Assembly: GCA_963726315.1 (NCBI GenBank)
Contig: CAVSBZ010000004.1
Span: 62,001 to 126,000 of the forward strand
Source: FEB-25 sp963726315
GTDB lineage: Bacteria > Chloroflexota > Anaerolineae > Anaerolineales > UBA4823
Length of the DNA: 64,000 nucleotides
Reading direction: 5' to 3'
The stretch's first letter is position 1, and each line of letters opens with the position of its first letter. The translations under genes and the position numbers were made by a program. Shown here piece by piece: positions 28,060 to 37,142 of this stretch. The notes below the pieces were generated by a model. The model was not told the origin of the DNA, searched no databases, and saw only the letters and a program-made list of their open reading frames with translations.

Positions 28060-29190
28060 TTAGATCGCTTCCGCTAAGGTATCCACCACATAACTAACGT
28101 CTGATACTTCCATCCCAGGAAATAATGGCAGCGTCAATTCACGACTCGCTAGAGCCTCGGTTTTTTCTAGCGAGGGGTCACCAGCTTGCTTCCGGTAATA
28201 AGAAAATAGGTGGATTGGCGGGTAATGGATGCTTGTCTGGATGCCCTTCTCCTTCATCTGTTCCATGACATTTGACCGATCCGTCCCTTCCGGTAGGATC
28301 ACCGGCATCAGATGGCATGCTGACTCACCGTGAGATTTTTTAAACGGCAAAATTACCCCTGGCACTTTTTCTTCCAATTCAAGCCAATATACATTTGTAA
28401 GCATTCGCCGCTTTTGGTTGTTCTTATCAAGTTTCCTCAGTTGGACTATCCCCAAGGCTGAACGGATCTCATCGATCCGGTAGTTGTAGCCCAGATCTAC
28501 TACATCATAGCTCCATGCATGTCCTTTATGTCTGTCCCAGGTAATGGACGTCATACCGTGTGAACGTAGCAGCCGCAGCTTTCTGGCAAGCTCCTCATTG
28601 TTTGTCGCAACCATACCACCCTCAGCTGTGGTCATATTTTTATTGGGGAAGAAGCTAAAACAGCCAATATCCCCCCAACCACCTAAATGTTTATCCATGA
28701 GCGAGCTCCCTACTGCATGTGCTGCATCTTCCACAACATACAATCGGTGCTCCTTAGCTATTGCTAGAATGGTTTCCATATCGCACGCATACCCACCGTA
28801 GTGCATCACAGCGATAGCTTTGGTACTGTGCGTGATCCGGTTCATTATCGATGCAGGCGATATATTTAGGTCGTCTGCACCGCTGATATCCGCAAAAACG
28901 GTTTTCGCCCCTGTGTATCGCACTGCATTCGCTGTAGCCACGAAACTCAGTGATGGCACAATGACTTCGTCCCCCTCACCGATCCCTAATGCCACCATAG
29001 CCAGGTGCAGGCTTGCCGTACAATTCGCCACAGCTACACAGTTTCCGATACCGGTGAATTCGTGGAAATCTTGCTCGAATTGCTGTGTAACTACTCCCAT
29101 CGTCAACCACTTGCTCCGGAGCACACGCTCAACCGCCTCCACCTCCTCTTCACCAAAGTCAACGTCCGCCAGTGGAATGCGCCACTCCAT
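28060..29190 (-). CDS. DegT/DnrJ/EryC1/StrS family sugar aminotransferase
   Basis: This PLP-dependent enzyme transfers an amino group to a keto-sugar nucleotide. Signatures are 'FVATANAVRYTGAKTVFADI', the PLP-binding Asp in 'LYVVEDAAHAVGS', and the catalytic Lys in 'GCFSFFPNKNMTTAEGGMV'. The end reads 'IQTSIHYPPIHLFSYYR', as in UDP-4-amino-sugar synthases. I start it at ATG 29190 ('MEWRIPLADVDFGEEE', 376 residues), 1 bp after the upstream stop; a longer opening to 29286 runs inside the upstream gene and is unlike the family. It is the third gene of a LegB-like dehydratase, nucleotidyltransferase, aminotransferase series, so it probably aminates the 4-keto sugar made by the dehydratase. Confidence 0.9.
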   Translation of the reverse strand: MEWRIPLADVDFGEEEVEAVERVLRSKWLTMGVVTQQFEQDFHEFTGIGNCVAVANCTASLHLAMVALGIGEGDEVIVPSLSFVATANAVRYTGAKTVFADISGADDLNISPASIMNRITHSTKAIAVMHYGGYACDMETILAIAKEHRLYVVEDAAHAVGSSLMDKHLGGWGDIGCFSFFPNKNMTTAEGGMVATNNEELARKLRLLRSHGMTSITWDRHKGHAWSYDVVDLGYNYRIDEIRSALGIVQLRKLDKNNQKRRMLTNVYWLELEEKVPGVILPFKKSHGESACHLMPVILPEGTDRSNVMEQMKEKGIQTSIHYPPIHLFSYYRKQAGDPSLEKTEALASRELTLPLFPGMEVSDVSYVVDTLAEAI

Positions 29191-29191
29191 A

Positions 29192-29902
29192 TTAACCTTC
29201 CCGAAGAAATTGGGATTGCATATCTGCAAAGTCTTGCTGCGCTTGCTGGTAATCCTCAGGGTTTCCCAGGTCTTGCCAGTATCCATCGTACGGATAACCG
29301 TACACTTTTTCTTTTGCTGCCAACACTTTCAGCACCAGATCTGGGAAGTCCAGGTACTGGTTCGGCTCAATGTATTTCAATATTCTTGGCTCGAACATAT
29401 ATATCCCCATACTGACCATGTAATCCATGCTTGGTTTTTCAACGTACCCCGCGATCTCATACCCACCATTCATTTCGATCACTCCAAGGTTGACCTTCAC
29501 TTTCCGGTGGTGCATTGCGATCGTCGCGATCCCCTTTTGCTCCCGGTGGAACTTCAACAATTCCCTGAGATCCAGAGTTGTAAGTACGTCTCCATTACAG
29601 ACTAAAAATGTGTCCGTAAGGCTTCCCACCAATGCCAGTGGACCCGCCGTACCCAACGGGTTGTCTTCAATGCTGTATCGTATGTGTAGCCCAAATCGTT
29701 GCCCATCCTTGAAAAACGCTTCTAAAAGTTCTGCCAGATGACCTACTGTCAGCGTCACTTCATCGAATCCCGCGGTCTTCATCTGGCGCAGTAGCACCTC
29801 TAAAATCGGCATATTGCCGATTGGCATAAGGGGTTTGGGGAGCACGTTTGTATAAGGAGCCAGACGTGTGCCTTTCCCCCCTGCCAGTACCACAGCTTGC
29901 AT
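29192..29902 (-). CDS. Sugar-1-phosphate nucleotidyltransferase
   Basis: This 236-residue protein of the NTP_transferase (RmlA/ManC-like) family makes an NDP-sugar from NTP and a sugar 1-phosphate. The nucleotide-binding signature 'AVVLAGGKGTRLAPYT' and 'LPKPLMPIGNMPILE' is at the N-terminus, and 'FLVCNGDVLTTLDL' holds the metal-binding Asp. It is short: no left-handed-helix acyltransferase or CBS domains are attached. Base specificity cannot be told. It lies between the dehydratase (20 bp upstream) and the aminotransferase (1 bp downstream). In the legionaminic-acid pathway a similar guanylyltransferase accompanies LegB and LegC, which is suggestive only. Confidence 0.85.
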   Translation of the reverse strand: MQAVVLAGGKGTRLAPYTNVLPKPLMPIGNMPILEVLLRQMKTAGFDEVTLTVGHLAELLEAFFKDGQRFGLHIRYSIEDNPLGTAGPLALVGSLTDTFLVCNGDVLTTLDLRELLKFHREQKGIATIAMHHRKVKVNLGVIEMNGGYEIAGYVEKPSMDYMVSMGIYMFEPRILKYIEPNQYLDFPDLVLKVLAAKEKVYGYPYDGYWQDLGNPEDYQQAQQDFADMQSQFLREG

Positions 29903-29922
29903 AATGTTCCTACCTTACCTGC

Positions 29923-30915
29923 CTAGAATAAGTACCTATCCGGGTCGAACAATCCCATGTGACCATCTATCCATTGGATCGTCTTCAGCAGACCATCCTT
30001 CAATTGTACCTCAGGTCTCCAATCGAGCTTCTCAGCCGCCCTTCGGTTGTCAGAGATTAGCCGAAGTACCTCCGACCTTTCTGGTCGCATCCGTTCTTCC
30101 TCGACCTCGATCCTCACCTTTCTCCCGATCATGGCGATGATTATGTTCGCCACCTCTCCGATGCTGATATCCTGCCCTGTCCCAAGGTTAACCACCTCTC
30201 CGACCACCCCATCCGCTACTGCCGCCTTGACAAACCCGCTTACTGTGTCATCCACGTAAGTAAAATCCCGCCGGGTTTCCAGGTTACCCAAGTGGACAAC
30301 ATCACGGCTTAATGCCTGTGAAATAATCGTCGGTATCACCGCCCGCGCTGATTGCCTGGGTCCGTATGTATTAAACGGTCTCACCGTCACGACGGGAAGC
30401 CCATAGGAGCACCAAAAGCTCTCCGCCAGCTTATCCGCCCCGATCTTGCTCGCCGAGTACGGGCTCTGCCCCTGTAGTGGGTGACTCTCGGAGATTGGCA
30501 CAGTTATCGCTGTCCCATACACCTCGCTCGTTGATGTGTGTATCACACGCTCCAGTCCCCACTTTTTACATGCCAGCAACACGTTCATTGTTCCCAGGAT
30601 GTTAGACTCTACTACTTCGACTGGGTTCGCGTACGAATACGGGATCGAGATCACCGCTCCCAGATGGAAGACCATATCCATCCCCTGCACCATTTTCTCA
30701 ACCACACCAGAATTACGCAGGTCTCCTACTGTTATTTCCAGGCCATCACGCGCTTTGATCTCCCTAAGGTACCCCACCTCATCACGCGAATTGTAACGCA
30801 CGAACGCCCTTACCCGCGACTGCTCCACGAGAAGCCTTTCCACCAGCTGGCTCGCGATGAACCCGCCCGCCCCCGTGACGAGCACTCTTTTTCCTTTCCA
30901 ATCACCTTGTCCCAT
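29923..30915 (-). CDS. LegB-like NAD-dependent UDP-GlcNAc 4,6-dehydratase
   Basis: This 330-residue extended SDR has the NAD-binding 'VLVTGAGGFIASQLVERL' (residues 11-28), 'VFHLGAVISIPYSYANPVEV', 'HTSTSEVYGTA', the catalytic 'YSASKIGADK', 'RPFNTYGPRQSARAVIPTII' and 'LETRRDFTYVDDTVSGF'. These blocks match LegB-type NDP-sugar 4,6-dehydratases particularly well, including 'HPLQGQSPYSASK'. It should give a 4-keto-6-deoxy sugar for the aminotransferase encoded two genes on. No NeuB/LegI-type synthase is in the window, so the end product may be a bacillosamine-like 4-amino-6-deoxy sugar rather than a nonulosonic acid. I leave the gene symbol empty because orthology cannot be tested here. Confidence 0.8.
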   Translation of the reverse strand: MGQGDWKGKRVLVTGAGGFIASQLVERLLVEQSRVRAFVRYNSRDEVGYLREIKARDGLEITVGDLRNSGVVEKMVQGMDMVFHLGAVISIPYSYANPVEVVESNILGTMNVLLACKKWGLERVIHTSTSEVYGTAITVPISESHPLQGQSPYSASKIGADKLAESFWCSYGLPVVTVRPFNTYGPRQSARAVIPTIISQALSRDVVHLGNLETRRDFTYVDDTVSGFVKAAVADGVVGEVVNLGTGQDISIGEVANIIIAMIGRKVRIEVEEERMRPERSEVLRLISDNRRAAEKLDWRPEVQLKDGLLKTIQWIDGHMGLFDPDRYLF

Positions 30916-30972
30916 ATTTCTTTTTGCCTTAATCAGGTTTTTTTTACTGTGCTAATGGATAACTGCTGACTG

Positions 30973-32634
30973 CTAATTGTTAGTATCTGACATCTGCTCC
31001 CTGTATTCGAAGAGCCGAGTAATCGCCTTCTCCGTCTCGTTTGCCGCAAGCAGACTCTGCAACTCCCCCAGCATCCGGTCCACTTCCACTTTCTCCACCA
31101 TCATACCAACGCTATGCGGTTTATTCCCAGTAATCCTTAACTCATTCTGCATGATCTCCAGGATGTCAGGCAGTATCACCACTTTCGCCCCCGTCTTGTA
31201 ACATATCGATAAAATCCTTTCCCGTTGCTGTGGTTGGATTTTGTTAATCGTATACACGATCAAACCGATATCGTGCTTCTCCACTAGCGCAGGGATGTCA
31301 CTTGTCGACCCCAACACATTATGCCCGTCAATATTCATGCCGTGCAGACGCGGGTCATCATCCACAATTCCCACCATATTGATCGCCTTCCCCAGCGATG
31401 TGTGTTCAAAGATCCACGATGCCAGGGCTCCATTCTCACCACCACCCACCTTCAGTGTTCTCTCTCCAACGTTGTGCATGCCCCCTCTGGCCTTCAGCCA
31501 GCGTGATGCTGCCCCGGTAATCAGCCTCTCGCGGTACCGCATCACCGAGAAACCGCCTAGTGCAAGCATCCCCGAAAACACGATCATCATCCTCGGTAGG
31601 TGGTCTTGGACGGGTATGAACCTGTCCAGCATTATCACTAGGCTGGTAGTCAGCATTGCTGAGAATCCTAGCTTGACAATATTCCTCGCTGGCGCTCGGC
31701 TCCACTCCAACCGATTCATCCCCATCAGCCAATTCGTCAGGCTAAACAACACGCTGATCACCAATGCGTACACAATCCCCAACCCTACCCCTAAATCCAA
31801 TGGACCACTAATCCGCCACACCACCCCCGCCGCCCCAACAGCCAGGAAAGCGATCACCGTGTCGATCACCCACCACGATAGATACCGCATCGTGATCCGG
31901 CTCACCGGTCCCCAAAAAAGGTATTGTTGTGGTACCATCAGCGTCCGCACACTCGGCAACATCGTCACTGCTGTCCAGAACATAACGTCAAGGTCCGTGG
32001 TAATGCTCCGATTGCGTAGGTACAATTTATCCAACCGTAGCTTCGTCGGCAGGACATCTTTCATGTAGTCCTGCATCACGTTCGACGTTGACAGCAGTTG
32101 CTCTTCATCCTTATATATGAAGGTTGCCGGGCTGGTTACCCCAGGTCGCACGGAGAGCAGGATCTCCCTATCCTCCGTTGTCCATTCCTTCACAATTTCT
32201 GGGTCCTCCGGTCGGGGTCCAACGAAGCTCATCTCCCCCTTCAGCACATTCCACAATTGCGGCAGCTCATTGATCTTGGTCTCGCGCAGCCACTTACCCG
32301 TCGGTGTGATCCTCGGATCGTCCTGTGCAGTGATCTTGCTCCCATTATGATTATTCACTTCTTCATACATCGTGCGAAATTTGAGGATCCTGAATTCCCT
32401 CCCCCCTCTACCCATTCTCCTGCCACGGTAGAAAATCGGTCCCGGCGAATCGCGTCTTATCGCCAATGAGATGAACACGAACGCTGGTGAAAGCAGCATA
32501 AGTCCAATACCCGCTCCCACCACATCCAGCAGGCGTCGCAAAACCTCATCCAGCCATACCACCACGGATGACTTAGAGTTCTGCTTCGTCTCAATGTGGA
32601 TACTTTTTCGGTCTTGTAAAGTTGAGCTTTCCAT
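30973..32634 (-). CDS. Polyprenyl-phosphate sugar-phosphate transferase with inverted domain order
   Basis: The 553-residue protein should start a lipid-linked oligosaccharide by placing sugar phosphate on undecaprenyl phosphate. The catalytic domain is at the N-terminus (~32-225): re-entrant helix 'LLDVVGAGIGLMLLSPAF', 'ILKFRTM', 'DPRITPTGKWLRETKINELPQ' in two blocks, and 'GEMSFVGPRPED'. About four membrane helices follow (~255-365). A Rossmann-like domain comes last (~393-530, 'TLKVGGGENGALASWIF', 'VGIVDDDPRLHGM'). Large members of this family normally have the opposite order: helices, Rossmann domain, catalytic domain. In 'KINELPQ' Asn122 stands where the usual Asp of the Asp-Glu dyad is found, next to Glu123. 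It starts the second polysaccharide locus. A -10-like TATAAT lies at 32773-32778. Confidence 0.85.
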   Translation of the reverse strand: MESSTLQDRKSIHIETKQNSKSSVVVWLDEVLRRLLDVVGAGIGLMLLSPAFVFISLAIRRDSPGPIFYRGRRMGRGGREFRILKFRTMYEEVNNHNGSKITAQDDPRITPTGKWLRETKINELPQLWNVLKGEMSFVGPRPEDPEIVKEWTTEDREILLSVRPGVTSPATFIYKDEEQLLSTSNVMQDYMKDVLPTKLRLDKLYLRNRSITTDLDVMFWTAVTMLPSVRTLMVPQQYLFWGPVSRITMRYLSWWVIDTVIAFLAVGAAGVVWRISGPLDLGVGLGIVYALVISVLFSLTNWLMGMNRLEWSRAPARNIVKLGFSAMLTTSLVIMLDRFIPVQDHLPRMMIVFSGMLALGGFSVMRYRERLITGAASRWLKARGGMHNVGERTLKVGGGENGALASWIFEHTSLGKAINMVGIVDDDPRLHGMNIDGHNVLGSTSDIPALVEKHDIGLIVYTINKIQPQQRERILSICYKTGAKVVILPDILEIMQNELRITGNKPHSVGMMVEKVEVDRMLGELQSLLAANETEKAITRLFEYREQMSDTNN

Positions 32635-32772
32635 GGGTCCCCTTGCCCGACATTGAAATCACGTACCTTGAATTCACACCCCTTTGTCGGAACTCTTCGG
32701 TATTTGACCGGGGTTGGTTATCGTCCTATGACTGCCTTTGCAGGTTATTACTTATCTGGGATTAATGAATTT

Positions 32773-32778
32773 ATTATA
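32773..32778 (-). promoter_or_regulatory. Possible -10 box upstream of the 32634 start
   Basis: A perfect TATAAT reads leftward about 140 bp before the sugar-transferase start. The -35 region (near CCTGAC) is weak. Confidence 0.35.
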
Positions 32779-32846
32779 ATACAGAATCGGAAATGGTCAG
32801 GTTAGATCACGCTATTCCAGGTAATTGACCTGTTCAATGATAAGTC

Positions 32847-33971
32847 TTATTTGTTCTCTTCCACCGCTTTCAAAGAATCAATCGCTGCTTGCCAGTCAGG
32901 TTGACGTTCGAGTGCCTGGCGATACCAATTTGCAGCGGTCTCATTCTCACCCCTCGTCCTATAAACTTCCCCTAAATAAAAATAAGCGTAGGGATATTCA
33001 GGATTGTCTTCCAGTGCTTGCCGATAATAAGACTCAGCACGCTGCGTGTCCATCAAATCGTATAGATAAATATGGCCGATCTCAAACGCTGCCCAATAAT
33101 TATTGGGTTGAATTTTCAATACAGAGTTGAAATCCTGTAAAGCAAGTTTGATACCGTATTCCTCTTGTAGGTTACGATATATCCTCCCTCGCGCTAACAA
33201 AGCGGTTATCTTATCGTCTGGGTAGATCCAGCTGACCATCTCGAGCGCTTTGTTGTATACCATCAAAGCGGTGTGATATTCATCCGTGTTAGATAATCCT
33301 GCATGAACCTGTCCAGCTCGCAAGTACAGGCTGCTTTGCACTTCTGGTGGTGCTATCTCCAATCCTTCGGTTATCCAGTTTAATGCTCCTTGCCAGTCAC
33401 TATTTGCCTCTAATCGTGTTGCACCTTCTATCCATAAATACCATGTCCCGGGTTGTCCGTTTGCTTTCTGAGCTAAGATCCGCAGAGCCGGATATGGTTC
33501 AATTCCTGCTTGGTTACTCAGGTTCCTCATCACTGCTACCAGCTCACGATCACCCAACCCCAGTTTAACGATTCGGTCCACCCTGGTCTGGGCGTCATCA
33601 ATACTTCTGCCCGTTGCATACTGCACGTCCGCATTGGAGTGGCTGCCGGCTATATTCAGCTCTTCTAATCCCGCTTCGAGTTCACCCGCCATGCACAACC
33701 CCACCCCTCGCAGGTACGCGTCCTCGATATTCTGTAAGGATGTTTGCGCCTCGGCTGAATTTCCGGCTATCCGTAAACAGATGAACGGATTATTATCGTT
33801 GGAGATTTCTGCACCCGCTTGAAGTAGACCTCTTACCCCTATGGCTTGTCTGATCGTCTCAATCCCCGGTCTCAGACCCCCGATCGCCAGCACCAGCATC
33901 AGCACTAGGCATGCCGTCCAACCTGCTTGTCTAAGGCGTTCAGTAGAGATGGAAACCCTACCTTTGATCAT
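32847..33971 (-). CDS. TPR-repeat membrane-anchored protein
   Basis: The 374-residue protein has one N-terminal membrane helix (~14-32, 'AGWTACLVLMLVLAIGG') followed by helical repeats. The C-terminal third has clear tetratricopeptide units: 'NYWAAFEIGHIYLYDLMDTQRAESYYRQAL', split over two lines of the chain, 'YPYAYFYLGEVYRTRGENE' and 'TAANWYRQALERQPDWQ'. Such proteins are scaffolds; many polysaccharide and exosortase loci have one. It ends 3 bp before... the FemAB-like gene lies downstream of it in the other order: that gene (33975-34862) is transcribed first and this one follows after 3 bp. The specific partner is unknown. Confidence 0.8.
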   Translation of the reverse strand: MIKGRVSISTERLRQAGWTACLVLMLVLAIGGLRPGIETIRQAIGVRGLLQAGAEISNDNNPFICLRIAGNSAEAQTSLQNIEDAYLRGVGLCMAGELEAGLEELNIAGSHSNADVQYATGRSIDDAQTRVDRIVKLGLGDRELVAVMRNLSNQAGIEPYPALRILAQKANGQPGTWYLWIEGATRLEANSDWQGALNWITEGLEIAPPEVQSSLYLRAGQVHAGLSNTDEYHTALMVYNKALEMVSWIYPDDKITALLARGRIYRNLQEEYGIKLALQDFNSVLKIQPNNYWAAFEIGHIYLYDLMDTQRAESYYRQALEDNPEYPYAYFYLGEVYRTRGENETAANWYRQALERQPDWQAAIDSLKAVEENK

Positions 33972-33974
33972 ATT

Positions 33975-34862
33975 TTACGGACGATGGCCGTTTCCCTCCA
34001 GGTAAAAACGCACCATTCCTTCCACTTTCGCCAGCGTTGGATTGGACGGATTCCATGCTTTAAACCGCTTTATAACCTTGTAGCTGGTTGGGTTGAACAA
34101 CGGAACTATCATCGGGTGAAATACCACCCGCTGCTTCACTGGCTTGGCTCTATATCCCATTCTGAACTTGAATTCGTCCACGCTAGCCGGCGCATCCAAT
34201 GAATGCAATCCATAGAAGATCCATAGCTTTTTCGGACGTCTTAACACAACATTGGTGAATTCAAATACAAGTGCGTTATTTATCCCTTTGGATAAGTACC
34301 TGGTTAGGCTTTGCTGGTAGAGTATTGAACAACAATCATCACAAGTAATCGCGATTAAAGCAGCGCTTAATTGACCATCAACAAATAGTCCCCACGCTTC
34401 TAAACCCGCTAATCCCTCCGCACTCCGGCACAGCAATTCCCATCCCACCTGATTTTCAGCCTTGGTTCTTCCTTGCCTGATCAATGTCTCATAACGTAGC
34501 TGCCAACCTTCAGTTGCTAAGCGCGAAAAAGAAATCGGCTCCACTCTTGCCAAACTCATGGCTTTTCGCACATCATGTCGTGCTTTTTTAGGAAGTATTT
34601 CTATCGGATAATCAAAATTATCATATACAACGTGATAACTGGTTTTACCTTTGATTGCTGATGCTGTAGATGAATAACGCAGTCCTATAGCCAAATGTGA
34701 TTTTAGCAGTTGATCCAGTTCATCCTGGTCGGGTTCAATCAGCCAATGGTATGGAAATGCCTGGTACACCCGTGGTCCCTGGTTGAACCAATAGCTGCTC
34801 TCTGTTCGTATTACATCGTGCCCCTGTCGTCGGAGCCATTCTGCGAAAATTTCTGGATTCAT
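33975..34862 (-). CDS. FemAB/GNAT-like acyltransferase
   Basis: The 295-residue protein resembles the FemAB-related GNAT fold family often found in polysaccharide loci. A central 'LPKKARHDVRKAMSLARVEP' block is typical, followed by 'LIRQGRTKAE', 'LEAWGLFVDGQLSAALIAIT' and 'DEFKFRMGYRAKPVKQ'. Members transfer aminoacyl or acyl groups; here a polysaccharide or lipid-linked sugar acceptor is plausible from context. No membrane segment is evident. It lies 8 bp after the methyltransferase gene and 3 bp before the TPR gene, so the three probably form one unit. Confidence 0.7.
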   Translation of the reverse strand: MNPEIFAEWLRRQGHDVIRTESSYWFNQGPRVYQAFPYHWLIEPDQDELDQLLKSHLAIGLRYSSTASAIKGKTSYHVVYDNFDYPIEILPKKARHDVRKAMSLARVEPISFSRLATEGWQLRYETLIRQGRTKAENQVGWELLCRSAEGLAGLEAWGLFVDGQLSAALIAITCDDCCSILYQQSLTRYLSKGINNALVFEFTNVVLRRPKKLWIFYGLHSLDAPASVDEFKFRMGYRAKPVKQRVVFHPMIVPLFNPTSYKVIKRFKAWNPSNPTLAKVEGMVRFYLEGNGHRP

Positions 34863-34870
34863 GCTTTTAT

Positions 34871-35734
34871 TTATGTTGGTTTCGCAACAACCAAATACTT
34901 AGGAGCCCATGTTAAGGTTTTATATGACAATTTAGAGAGAGTTAGTGATATTCGTAGATGAAGAGCCGATAAAATGTTTCGCCAATGACTTTTTGATGTT
35001 GGACTGCCAATAATATAAGAACTACATACCTGAAATCCACAGCTACTAAGTAAACGTTTCATCCCAATAGGGGTTATCCAGTTAATATAACTGGAATCTG
35101 TACTTATACGTGTCCACTGTTTTTCCAATAGCCAACAAATAATTCCCCGACTCCGTAACAATTGGTATGCTTGCCCTGATATTTCGATTGCTAATTTTCC
35201 ACCAGGTTTTAAAATTCGGTGAATTTCCCGTAACTCAGATTGTGGATTATCTAAATAATATAGAGTGTCAAGCAGTGTCACTATGTCAAAATATGAATCT
35301 AGAAATGTAGCCTGCTGTAAAGTACCTGTAAATACATTAGCAATATAATTCTTAGAAGCATACTTTGCTGCTGATGGAGATACTTCGACCCCATATCGGT
35401 CCCAATTGGGGCTGGGAAACCAGTGGAACAGGTGCCCTAGGTCGCAACCTACATCAAGTAATCTACCCTCCGTAACATGTTGCTGTATTAGAAGAGCCTC
35501 CTGAGACAGGTTTTGTTGTCGAGCTTCTGCGTTTTGTAAGGCATTATCTCCCAACCCGAAGGTTCTTACCAACCATGCGTATCGTTCCGCATAAGATGCT
35601 CGGGGCGAAGCATATACTGTTCCGCAATCATCACATTTTACATAGCGTGTGGTTTTACCATCATCCATCCAGACTTTTCCTGGCGGTTTTTGGCATACCG
35701 GACAATTGACTGATGTTATTTCCACATTAATCAT
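34871..35734 (-). CDS. SAM-dependent methyltransferase with N-terminal zinc-ribbon
   Basis: The 287-residue class I methyltransferase has SAM-binding motif I 'RLLDVGCDLGHLFHWF' (~91-106), later 'FDIVTLLDTLYYLDNP' and 'ILKPGGKLAIEI'. It is preceded by a small zinc-ribbon-like segment with 'CPVCQ' and 'CDDCG' (four Cys in residues 10-40), an arrangement common among sugar and polysaccharide methyltransferases. The acceptor is likely a sugar in the neighbouring pathway, by context only. It is first in the group with the FemAB-like and TPR genes. Confidence 0.8.
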   Translation of the reverse strand: MINVEITSVNCPVCQKPPGKVWMDDGKTTRYVKCDDCGTVYASPRASYAERYAWLVRTFGLGDNALQNAEARQQNLSQEALLIQQHVTEGRLLDVGCDLGHLFHWFPSPNWDRYGVEVSPSAAKYASKNYIANVFTGTLQQATFLDSYFDIVTLLDTLYYLDNPQSELREIHRILKPGGKLAIEISGQAYQLLRSRGIICWLLEKQWTRISTDSSYINWITPIGMKRLLSSCGFQVCSSYIIGSPTSKSHWRNILSALHLRISLTLSKLSYKTLTWAPKYLVVAKPT

Positions 35735-35774
35735 ATATAAAGTTTTTGGTCATACACCGGCCAGACCGATAATT

Positions 35775-37016
35775 TCAAGATATGCATTTGATCATTTCGT
35801 CAAATTTATATGCTGCGTTTATTCGAGAGTGATGCACAATCGCGAATTTTCTGGCTTGTATACCCATATCTCGGAGTCTCTCTCTGTCATTATAAAGCAT
35901 ATGAATTGCAGAAACCATTTTCTCGACATTCCCCGGAGGTATGCAAACACCTGCTCCCGATTCCTTGATTATTTTTTGTAAATCGCTTTTGTCTTCAACG
36001 ATCACAAGAATGGGTCGACCACTAGCTAAAATTGGGAAAGTCTTCGACGGTATTGAAGCTGATTCAATCTCAGCGTCCAAGCTCACTAAAGCTATATCAG
36101 CTGTTGCAAGTACCTCCGGTAAACGTTCTCGTGGCTGGAATGGGATGAAACAGACGTTCATCAATTTTAGTTGAGTCGTTAATTCAATTAGCTTTTCTCG
36201 ATTAGGTCCATCCCCAACAAAAATAAACTGGATATTCTTCATCTCCTCTATTTGTTTAGCAGCTTGAAGAACCTTATCTAATCCTTGCGAAAGACCTAGG
36301 TTTCCTGCGTAAAGGATCACAAATTTGTCATTCAACCCGTATTGGTTTGAAAATAAGTTTCTACGATCCAATGGTTGAATGAAATTAATATCCAACCATG
36401 GTAATACTACAAATATTTTCGTATTGAGTGAAATACGTTCTTGAAGATTAGGTATGAAATTCTCACTTAGAGCATTAATTGCTTGAGCATTCCTTAAACA
36501 AAAATCTTCTAACATCTTGACAATCCGGATCACTCCAGTATTTTTAAAAACACCTAATCGCACACCTACTTCTGGGTAAAGATCCCACACACAATATATC
36601 GCTGGTTTCCGACGTAACCATGCTAGTATGCCAAATGGCAGACCAGTCTCTAGAGCAGGGTTGGTGATCACAACAAGTTCATAATCAAGAAGTAGCCCCA
36701 TTATAGATGCAAGGATTTGGTACACACCAAAAACGATCATCCGGTGCCACATATTTGAACGATCTCCACTCGGTATTCGAATACGGCATATACGAACACC
36801 CTCTCTTTCGTCCCAGCTCCATAATCCCTTATTGTATCTTTTGTCCACCTTCCCACTCGGAAAATGTGGCACAGTAGCCAGCACAGTTACCGAATGACCA
36901 AACGAAACTAGATCTTCACTCAACATAGTTATGAGAGGTACACTTGGTCCCATGTCGGGGTAATAATAGGGAGTAACCACTAAGATCCGTTTAGCTTCGA
37001 TTTGTTTGATCCTCAT
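35775..37016 (-). CDS. GT4 family glycosyltransferase (WcaI/WbuB-like)
   Basis: The 413-residue GT-B glycosyltransferase is retaining by family. The N-terminal domain opens 'RILVVTPYYYPDMGPSVP' and has 'VTVLATVPHFPSGKV', as in WbuB/WcaI-type enzymes. The C-terminal domain carries 'FVILYAGNLGLSQGLDKVL' and the nucleotide-sugar contact region 'SASIPSKTFPILASGRP'. It adds a sugar to a lipid-linked intermediate on the cytoplasmic face. It lies 40 bp upstream of the methyltransferase gene in the same direction. Donor sugar unknown. Confidence 0.85.
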   Translation of the reverse strand: MRIKQIEAKRILVVTPYYYPDMGPSVPLITMLSEDLVSFGHSVTVLATVPHFPSGKVDKRYNKGLWSWDEREGVRICRIRIPSGDRSNMWHRMIVFGVYQILASIMGLLLDYELVVITNPALETGLPFGILAWLRRKPAIYCVWDLYPEVGVRLGVFKNTGVIRIVKMLEDFCLRNAQAINALSENFIPNLQERISLNTKIFVVLPWLDINFIQPLDRRNLFSNQYGLNDKFVILYAGNLGLSQGLDKVLQAAKQIEEMKNIQFIFVGDGPNREKLIELTTQLKLMNVCFIPFQPRERLPEVLATADIALVSLDAEIESASIPSKTFPILASGRPILVIVEDKSDLQKIIKESGAGVCIPPGNVEKMVSAIHMLYNDRERLRDMGIQARKFAIVHHSRINAAYKFDEMIKCIS

Positions 37017-37142
37017 GGGTGATCAACGTCAAAATTTATTGTTGGTTTTATTACTTCGGCCCCCTGATCTGTAATACGCTTTTTTTATTGAAATGGTAAT
37101 TTCCGGGGGTAATATATCTAATATAATGATAATAATTATCAA

